From: Earliella scabrosa
Lineage: Eukaryota; Basidiomycota; Agaricomycetes; Polyporales; Polyporaceae
Length of the DNA: 64,000 nucleotides
Assembly: GCA_022605405.1 (NCBI GenBank)
Contig: JABYQQ010000006.1
Coordinates: forward strand, 1,736,001-1,800,000
Reading direction: 5' to 3'
The notes below the pieces were generated by a model. The model did no database searches. It had not been told where the DNA came from and worked only from the letters and a program-made list of their open reading frames with translations. Position numbers and translations under genes: made by a program. Numbering within the stretch: the stretch's first letter is position 1; each line of letters opens with the position of its first letter. Below, piece after piece: positions 58,251-64,000 of the stretch.

Positions 58251-58467
58251 GGCGGGGAAATAGACAGGAAATAGGTGAGGGATCTATAATCTCTCAGTGG
58301 CGCCTAACATATGCCATCGGGCGGGAAATTTGACGTGTCGTTGCTGTGGCGTACCTATTTCCTGCCTCGAGATCAAAACGGGACGACGAAAGACGGAACC
58401 AAAGGAGGATATACATAGGAAATAGATGGGCTACGTAAGATGACATGCGGCTACCCAGCGCGCGGTG

Positions 58468-59223
58468 CATCAGCAGATGCAGTTTTCCTCTAAAACCCCT
58501 AAAACCTCTAATTTAGATGTTTTAGATGTCTTAGAGGCACTTAGTGGAACATAGATGTCTAGTGGTTTTAGAGCTCTCAGCTCATATGTGGGCAATTTGC
58601 TTCAGTGCCTGTTGCATTCTTGTATAATCAATGTGATCATTTTAAATGCTAGAGACACATCACTCACACAGACTGGTAGGTGGATGTCCAGAAAAAAGCG
58701 AAAATAAAAATGCACTCAGCCAGAATTGAACCTGTGGCTTCAGCATTTGAGAGAAGATCAGTCAGAACAGTTTACCACTGCACCACTTGAGCACATATAT
58801 TCAGAGGAGTAGATACAATATATACCATATTCTGTTGGACTTATGCAAATGTGCTGGAGACTGTGACTACTTTGCTCTCCAGTCTAATGTCTACTACTGT
58901 TCTGTTATATATCATTTATCAAAATGCGACACATTGGGCTTCTATAACATGAAGAATTGATCATAAATCTCTTGTCCAATTGCTGCCATATGCTGGTACT
59001 AGTTACCAGTCATATCTTCCAGCAATGTACTGATGCAAAGTATGGCTACTCATGCAAAGCTGGGGCTGTTTCTTGAAGCAGGACTTGTGTGTAGTCTGAA
59101 ACTGCATGCATCATAGGTTTGCTGTCATATCTGAGACATCTAATTTCTCTAAAAGTTCTAAAATCTCTAAGACATTTTTTAGAGATTCTTAGAGGTTTTA
59201 GAAAAAAACGACATCTGCTGATG
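58468..59223. mobile_element. AT-rich ~756 bp TIR element (MITE-like) with internal tRNA-like unit
   Basis: The ends are inverse complements: CATCAGCAGATG at 58468-58479 and CATCTGCTGATG at 59212-59223. Each is followed inward by a TTTTCTCTAAAACC-type stretch and by repeated CTAAAA/TTAGAG motifs. There is no coding capacity. Base composition is far more AT-rich than the flanks. I could not define a convincing target-site duplication: a TG dinucleotide flanks both ends, which is weak. Superfamily unassigned. Confidence 0.65.
58711..58795 (-). ncRNA. tRNA-like sequence with Pol III A and B boxes inside the TIR element
   Basis: On the minus strand there is an A box TGGTGCAGTGGTA (58785-58773) and a B box GGTTCAATTCT (58732-58722), about 40 bp apart. 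Loosely pairing ends are TGTGCTCA and TGAGTGCA. T-runs (TTTTT, TTTT, TTTTTT) follow at once downstream at 58686-58710, usable as Pol III terminators. D-arm and anticodon-arm pairing are poor, so it is not a normal tRNA. A tRNA-derived SINE head or tRNA relic is more likely. Confidence 0.55.
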
Positions 59224-59474
59224 TGATATGCGAGTCACTGGCGGGATATGTTGAATGGCCTTTGACCGTCGGCTGTATTTCCCACCGATTTCCTGGCCCG
59301 GAATACTTGCAAAGGGGCATCTCAAATGCCCTTGCGGCTGTTAGTCATAAGTCTTTTCAACTATCCTCGTCTGGGAAATAGGTGCGCCACACATTGGTGC
59401 AATGTCTCATTGACCGCCATGGGAAATACGTATGATATGTTACGCGGTCCAATCAGGGAGCTCTGGGAGCTCCG

Positions 59475-59665
59475 AACGGGCGCACAAGAGATCTAGTGGG
59501 GCGCGCGAGAGATCCAAAAGTGCGCGCGAGAGATCCGGTGGGGCGCGCGAGAGATCCAATGGGGGCCCGTGAGCGATCCAACGGGGCGCGCGAGAGATCC
59601 AACGGGGCGCGCGAGAGATCCAACGGGGAGCACGAGAGATCTAACGGGGAGCGCGAGGGATCTAG
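59475..59665. repeat. Minisatellite, ~9 copies of a 20-22 bp unit
   Basis: The consensus is GGGGCGCGCGAGAGATCCAAC; copies 6 and 7 are identical and the outer copies diverge (GAGCACGAGAGATCTAAC types). The palindrome GCGCGC in each unit and the AGATCY core are constant. It can be read as arginine/glutamate-rich peptide repeats, but nothing indicates a gene. Confidence 0.85.
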
Positions 59666-59699
59666 TGTGCAGCGGGGTCACATGGGGAGCTTCAGGAGC

Positions 59700-60760
59700 C
59701 CTGCGCTGCAGCAGGCATCGGTAGCTCGCCGGTGGGATGGCACTCCTTCGAGATGTCGGTAGCTCCAGCCGCCGGAAGCCTCACGCAGCGGCAGCTGTTG
59801 GTAGTTCTGCTGCGCGATAGCGCTCCTTGGGAGAGGGTAGTCGTCGGTCGCTCCACAATGAGATGGCGCTCCCTGGGAGAGGGTAGTCGTCGATCGCTCC
59901 TCAGTGAGATGGCGCTCCGGAGGATGGCGTCGGGAAATGCATCCCGCGGGGGTCGGTAGCTCCTCCGAGTCCTCGGTGGGATAGCACTCTTAAGTTCGGC
60001 CAAGATAAATCCAATTCAACGCGGATCTCCCGAGCTCCCTGTACTGACGTACTTCCTTAGTTGAGTAACCCCATCAGGATTCAATACAGAGCTCTCAACC
60101 GGTGCGTCGCAGAGTCGCAAACCTCTAAAGAGCCACCAACGCCTGTCGCAACATAGGCTTCCGACATCCACTTGCGCCCGAGGAACGCCCTCTCGCTGAG
60201 GAGCTACTGGCGCCCCACGTCTGTCCGCTACAGGAGCTCCCGACCAGGCTGTCACCCAAGGAGCGCCATCTCGCTGAAGAGCTGCCAACGCCTGCCCCAG
60301 GGTAGGCCTCCTGACATCACGACGTCTCCCTGCACCCGCTGACGAACGATGGTGGTCCCCTCCCCAAGCAGCCTGACATCCGCGCGCCCGCTCGCACCAT
60401 CCTGGATCGGCCCCGGCGCGCCATCTACCGACGCCGGCCGCGACATAGAGCTGAGGCTCCTGACATCCCAACCACTGTGCCAGGAGCTCCTGTCTTTGGC
60501 CCAAGGAGCGCCATCCCACTGACGAGCTACCGATGCTCATGGCGTGTGTTTCCCGACGCATGCTATCCTCGCGCGAGGAGCGCCAGTCGGACCCACTGAC
60601 GTCCGACATCCACCCGCTCGCGCCAGGAGCTCTCGATATCTACCCTCGGCGAAGGCGCGCCATCTACCGACGCCGGCTGCGGCGTAGAGCTGTGGTTCCC
60701 GACATCTGCCTGCGCCGCCCCCGCCCCCCACGACGTCCCACGCGATGGAGTTACCATGCC
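59700..60760. repeat. GC-rich complex repeat region with direct and inverted copies
   Basis: Direct ~47-bp units lie at about 59815, 59862 and 59908 (GATGGCGCTCCCTGGGAGAGGGTAGTCG core, the third cut short). Inverted partners of the GGAGCGCCATCTC core lie near 60188, 60258 and 60504. A ~100-bp direct repeat links about 60376-60480 with about 60605-60706, sharing GCGCCATCTACCGACGCCGG and GACATCC ends. Frames on both strands are open but biased and repeat-driven, so I call no gene. Confidence 0.65.
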
Positions 60761-60829
60761 TTATTGCAGACGTGGACTTCGTGCGCTGATTAGATCGGTG
60801 AGGTGGAGTGGAGACGGCGTCGACAAAGA

Positions 60830-60965
60830 CCGCCTGAACGAGGTCATCTACGAAAGCTTTGAAGCTCAGAAGACGTTGGACCATCTCGTTGCGCTCGGTA
60901 TCGGTATCTGTCACGATTGCCTTCACATATTGCTGTGTCATGGTAAGTAAACTATACGGCTGGTG
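60830..60965 (-). pseudogene. Cullin-like fragment (N-half, CUL4-like)
   Basis: The minus-strand segment reads YVKAIVTDTDTERNEMVQRLL followed by SFKAFVDDLVQAVFVD. This resembles the cullin-4 region IVxDxxxxxxMVxxLLxFK...D. It is an isolated piece of about 45 codons without the surrounding cullin repeats and runs into repeat-derived sequence. It is probably a captured or relic exon. Confidence 0.5.
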
Positions 60966-62117
60966 CATGCGGCTAGATACTTACCCACCCCGGAGCGAAC
61001 GATATCTGATCCCGCCCAAGGTGTGCAATACCACTGGCGATGACGAGCTACCGTTCCGGCTGTGGTCGTGTGTATCACGCAAGACAGTGCAATGGGAGCT
61101 CGTTCACATGTCTGCACATGGAGTAGTGCGATTGAAGATAGACAGACCAAGTAAATAATGTACATACATGGTATCGCGCTGGAGGAGTCCGTCGTTGATG
61201 CACCGGTCGCGGCGTGGAAGCGCTCTCCGCCAAGGTGCGTAGTAAACAGCCGATGGTGCCGAGGGGTACGCCCAGCTCTTCGGATGATGTGTCCCTCTGG
61301 ACATGACAGTGTCGAGTGTCGATCGCGTCGAGCACGCCGAACACGACGGCGTACTGGAGCACGCATAGTCAGTAGTGTGGCATGTTCACGTTGAACACGT
61401 CCGGCTCGTCGTCGTGGTCGTATTCGGGGATCTGGCTGATGTCCTGCACCTTCGCATCCGCTTTTCTTGTCCCCATCGTCCTCATCGTCCTCCGAGGACC
61501 AATTGTCGTCGCGCACCTCCTGTTCCTTGCCACCTTCGCCCTTCTCGTCATCTCTGCACTGTGCTCGCCGTCAGCACCTTCTTTCTCTTTCCACTTCCGT
61601 CGTGCGCTGTCCGGGCTGCTGACCCCCTGCCATGTTCGTCGACGAGGGTGAGTGGGGAGGGAACGAGCTTACTTCGGGCCGACCGAGCAGCTCTTTAACG
61701 CGACCGTATCGAAGCTCGTCGCGCGCTCCAATGCTGGCGGGGGAGGCGGAGATTGGACGCGAGCGCCGCGCGGTTTGCCGGCGGGCTAGCTGCGCTGCAT
61801 CTCGCCGCACAGCCCGACTTGCCGGGATTCATACGGAAGCTGTTGGAGCGGAGCGTGGTGAATGTGGAGCAGGCGGTGAAGGGGACAGAGACAGAGACAG
61901 AGACAGAGACAGAGCACGCGTCCGCGGACATACGACGCGCCCTCGTCATTTTGCAGCGCCCGCTCCTCGTCGTCCTTCAGTTCGGAGCCAGACTCCAGCA
62001 GTCCTCGAGGCACTCTGCGAGCGTGCCTCAAACGGTAGGCCGGCGGTCCAGGTGGCCGTCCTTTTTCTGGGGGTTGTGCGGTGCTGTGGATAAGCAAACC
62101 GCCACGCGAGACCCTTA
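60966..62117. other. Unresolved coding-like segments, no confident gene
   Basis: Several segments look protein-like, but none joins into a gene by eye. On minus: LQYAVVFGVLDAIDT...SEELGVPLGTIGCLLRTLA (about 61235-61360), reminiscent of the cullin C-lobe; and an acidic stretch WSSEDDEDDGDKKS (about 61450-61510), then IPEYDHDDEPDVFNVNMPHY ending at TGA 61369. On plus: PTEQLFNATVSKLVARSNA (about 61680-61735) and an ankyrin-like LAALHLAAQPDLPGFIRKLLE (about 61787-61850). An (ACAGAG)n microsatellite of about five units lies at 61882-61914. Confidence 0.35.
61882..61914. repeat. Microsatellite (GACAGA)n
   Basis: About five tandem copies of the hexamer GACAGA/ACAGAG. The run is a multiple of three and would encode alternating Thr-Glu in one plus frame. 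Confidence 0.8.
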
Positions 62118-62444
62118 TTACGGTTCATCCTGAGATTCTGAAAGCGTCAGTTGTCACACCTCGTGCGGTACAGTAATCCGAGAGAATGCTCACCGGATCG
62201 GACGTCGTAGCCGTGCTTTTTCTTCCGGCTGTAGTCCTCATTGCCATCTGACGTCCACCAGGTACCGCTGCCTCGTATCTGCATGAAAACCTTGGAAGGG
62301 GATGGCAGTTCAGCGACATGGGTCTGAAACTATGATACGCACTGTGAGATCATTGTCGCGACAGAGGGTGGGCACGTAGACCCAAAAGTCGCGCATCGGA
62401 CACTTTGTGAGCCGCACTTCGTACGACGAAGATCGGCGGGTCAT
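62118..62444 (-). CDS. Possible small gene, 72 aa (unknown function)
   Basis: Three short exons are joined by canonical introns: 62444-62382, 62329-62194 and 62137-62118. The introns are GTCTAC...CATAG (52 nt) and GTGAGC...TTTCAG (56 nt). The product starts MTRRSSSYEVRL, contains a GSGTWWTSDGNEDYSRKKK segment and ends SESQDEP at a TAA. It has no signal or membrane segment and is hydrophilic. The ATG is only about 90 bp from the hAT-type MITE, which therefore occupies its promoter. No family recognised; the call rests on splice signals and frame only. Confidence 0.4.
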
Positions 62445-62528
62445 ATCGACGCGAAAAATCGCGACAATCGCACGGGGGATTTACCCACACACGGCTGGCG
62501 GACGAACGGTGCATCGATGGCGAAGCCC

Positions 62529-62536
62529 ACCGCCGG
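62529..62536. repeat. Left target-site duplication of MITE
   Basis: ACCGCCGG directly abuts the left terminus and is identical to 63254-63261. Eight base pairs is the duplication length produced by hAT transposases. Confidence 0.85.
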
Positions 62537-63253
62537 TAGTGTTGCAGGGTCCGGTCAAGTTCGGTTTTTTGACCCCTCCGGAGATAACCGGACTTTTAAC
62601 CGAACTTGACCAGTCCGATTTGAGAGAACCGGACCAAATGTTCGGTTCTACCATAACCGAACCGAACCTCGGTCCGGTTCTCGGTTATGACCGGTCCTTG
62701 ACTGGTTGAAAAGCGGCTGTGCTGAAATTTCAACTTTTGCTGAAAACGTAGCCCAGAGCCGTGGGAATCTAACGGTATATATAACTATATGTTTTAGATC
62801 AAAACTGAACGTCCTATGTTCAAAATAAACTTGCCCATATTGGGACAAATGGTTTGTTTTCGGAGTTTTCCGCGGGCGCTTGGGCGCTGAACCCGGCGCC
62901 TATGATACCAGATTGGGTGTGTTGGCATTTGTCAGCTCAAAAGACAGCCCATCTGTCCCAAAATGGGCAAGTTTATTTTGATTCTAGCACCCTCAATTCT
63001 CATTCAAAGTATATAGTGTTACATACCGTTGGAATCGTAGAATTATTGGCTACAATATGGGGTACTATTTGTACCGGTTCATGACCGGTCGGGACCGGTT
63101 ATGGACCGGTTCTGATATACGGCTGAAAAAAATAACTGGAACTGAACCGATAACTTGACCGATAATTTTCCGGTTCTGGTCCGGTTCTTTTCAGTTCTGG
63201 TCAGGTCATTTTGCAGTTCTCGACCGGTCGTAGGACTGGACCCTGCAACACTA
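62537..63253. mobile_element. Non-autonomous hAT-type MITE, 717 bp, foldback structure
   Basis: The terminal inverted repeats are TAGTGTTGCAGGGTCCGGTC at the left end and its imperfect complement (GGACCCTGCAACACTA) at the right end. Perfect 8-bp target duplications flank the element. Subterminal regions are packed with GAACCGG/CCGGTTC motifs in both orientations. Further inward, CAAAATAAACTTGCCCAT with TTGGGACA (62820-62850) recurs inverted at about 62945-62985. The element can therefore fold over most of its length around a short centre. There is no transposase, and it is AT-rich compared with its flanks. Intact duplications and matching ends suggest recent insertion; mobilisation would need a hAT transposase elsewhere. 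Confidence 0.85.
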
Positions 63254-63261
63254 ACCGCCGG
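63254..63261. repeat. Right target-site duplication of MITE
   Basis: ACCGCCGG follows the right terminus immediately and matches 62529-62536 exactly. Confidence 0.85.
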
Positions 63262-63336
63262 GGACCTGTAGAGACGCAGGACGATATGCACGGGGTACTG
63301 GGAGCTGACTCGGCACAACCGGGGTCGAGCTGCTCT

Positions 63337-64000
63337 AGCCATGCACGGTGGTCGTCGGACGTCCGCCCGCGGACGCGAGCGTCGTCGCGATCTCGACCTT
63401 GCACGTGCCCGTCTGGCTCAACGTGAGATCGAACTTGACCGCGACGTGCCCGACGGCCATCAAGAACGCCACGAGGAAGTGGCCTGGGGCGGAGGAGGCG
63501 ACAGTGCAGGTGATCCCAGACTAGCTGCGCATGCGCGAGTCCAAAGGGTGCATCATCGCTATTCGTGTTCTTGAAGCCCGCAGGCTTGTTGTCGAACTCG
63601 CCGATCTTCCAGATGTGCGTTGTCCTAAGAGCCATGCGGGTGAGGGGTAGTTCGTCTGCGGGAGAAGGAGAGGACGGGGACTTACCTCGTCGACCTGAGT
63701 GTCTGCGAAGATCGTGGTCACCGTCCTGAGCGGGAGCGACGGTGACGGAAGCCGTGCTGACCGCCAGCCAGCCCTTGGAGACTGCAGCAGACGAACAGTC
63801 AGCAATTCTATTCTTCCAGAGGACGAACGTTCTGCACCGAGGTTTCCGGGCTTCATCTTCGACGTCGTGATCGAGCCAGACGAATCCGCCGGTCGCGTAA
63901 CGATTGGAGTTATATGCCTCCTGAACTGTCGTGTCTGCGCACCAAAATACAGAAAGACGGCGAGCAGACACAGCGCAAAGGCGTACGCTGGGAGCCGGAA
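63337..64000 (-). CDS. 3' part of an unrecognised gene running off the window
   Basis: Several minus-strand exon-like segments are visible. At the window end is a hydrophobic stretch (LPAYAFALCLLAVFLYF), probably a signal peptide or anchor, followed by a possible GTGCGC donor. A segment with TTHIWKIGEFDNKPAGFKNTNSDD lies near 63550-63640. A last segment, SSAPGHFLVAFLMAVGHVAVKF ... GTCKVEIATTLASAGG, lies near 63340-63510 and stops at TAG 63337. I could not fix the intermediate splice sites: three frames compete around 63690. A membrane or secreted protein is plausible, but no family is recognised. Confidence 0.35.

Larger units (their letters stand above)
58300..59450. repeat. Imperfect outer inverted repeat
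   Basis: Sequence at about 58301-58370 (CGCCTAACATAT ... GTGGCGTACCTATTTCC) is imperfectly repeated in inverse orientation at about 59378-59446 (CGCGTAACATAT ... GTGGCGCACCTATTTCC on the minus strand). Further GGAAATAG-type motifs occur near both arms. The inner TIR element lies between the arms. This may be a larger foldback element into which the inner one inserted, or one nested element. Confidence 0.5.

Noticed and set aside
59496..59762. Open frame with repeated RERSNGA-type peptides
   Set aside because: Entirely produced by the 21-bp minisatellite; no upstream gene structure.
61382..61651. Hydrophobic 89-aa plus-strand frame that looks like a membrane protein
   Set aside because: It is antisense to the acidic, DE-rich minus-strand segment, whose complement gives hydrophobic codons.
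1..64000. CRISPR arrays, operons and ribosome binding sites
   Set aside because: The gene structure is eukaryotic with many introns; the short tandem repeats present have no spacer pattern.

Overview
The window reads as a filamentous Agaricomycete (basidiomycete) chromosome segment, probably from a wood-decay polypore. Genes are broken by many 50-65 nt GT-AG introns. Several copies of the basidiomycete DUF6535 membrane family are present, together with two cytochrome P450s, two proteinase K-like proteases and F-box genes. The assignment to polypores is inference. Exon boundaries below were assigned by eye from splice signals, reading frame and comparison between paralogs inside the window.

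Layout. 1-3.8 kb: 3' part of an AT-rich Helitron helicase gene fused to a C-terminal cysteine-peptidase-like domain, abutting a DUF6535 gene that has lost its 3' half. 5.6-7.8 kb: an intact DUF6535 gene. 8.4-12.9 kb: three plus-strand copies (A1-A3) of an unrecognised ~200 aa family, 'family A'; A2 carries a nonsense codon. 13.1-18.0 kb: two DUF6535 genes in tandem, the first with an in-frame stop. 18.6-21.3 kb: a divergent housekeeping pair, ALY/REF mRNA export factor (minus) and RNA polymerase III subunit RPC31 (plus). 21.9-25.2 kb: an F-box/LRR-like gene and a secreted protein. 26.1-28.7 kb: a P450 (minus). 28.7-35.7 kb: gene-poor, with a decayed short-chain dehydrogenase (SDR). 35.8-38.2 kb: a CUE3/ASCC2-like ribosome-quality-control factor. 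39.2-57.8 kb: subtilase (plus), DUF6535 (minus), F-box (plus), a small membrane protein (plus), subtilase (minus), SDR (plus), P450 (plus), and three minus-strand family A copies (A4-A6). 58.3-60.8 kb: nested inverted repeats, a ~0.75 kb TIR element containing a tRNA-like Pol III unit, a 21-bp minisatellite and longer GC-rich repeats. 60.8-62.4 kb: cullin-like relics and a possible 72 aa gene. 62.5-63.3 kb: a hAT-type MITE with perfect 8-bp target duplications. 63.3 kb to the end: a partial gene.

The most striking feature is a nested mirror arrangement. Subtilase, SDR, P450 and family A each occur once or more on both sides of an axis near 43.7 kb, in the same order outward and always in opposite orientation. 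The left arm is interrupted by housekeeping genes and its SDR is a pseudogene. This suggests an ancient inverted segmental duplication of an SDR-P450-protease-family A block, later expanded on the left. The DUF6535 and family A expansions, the two nonsense alleles and the concentrated transposable elements mark it as a rapidly evolving accessory region with conserved genes embedded in it.
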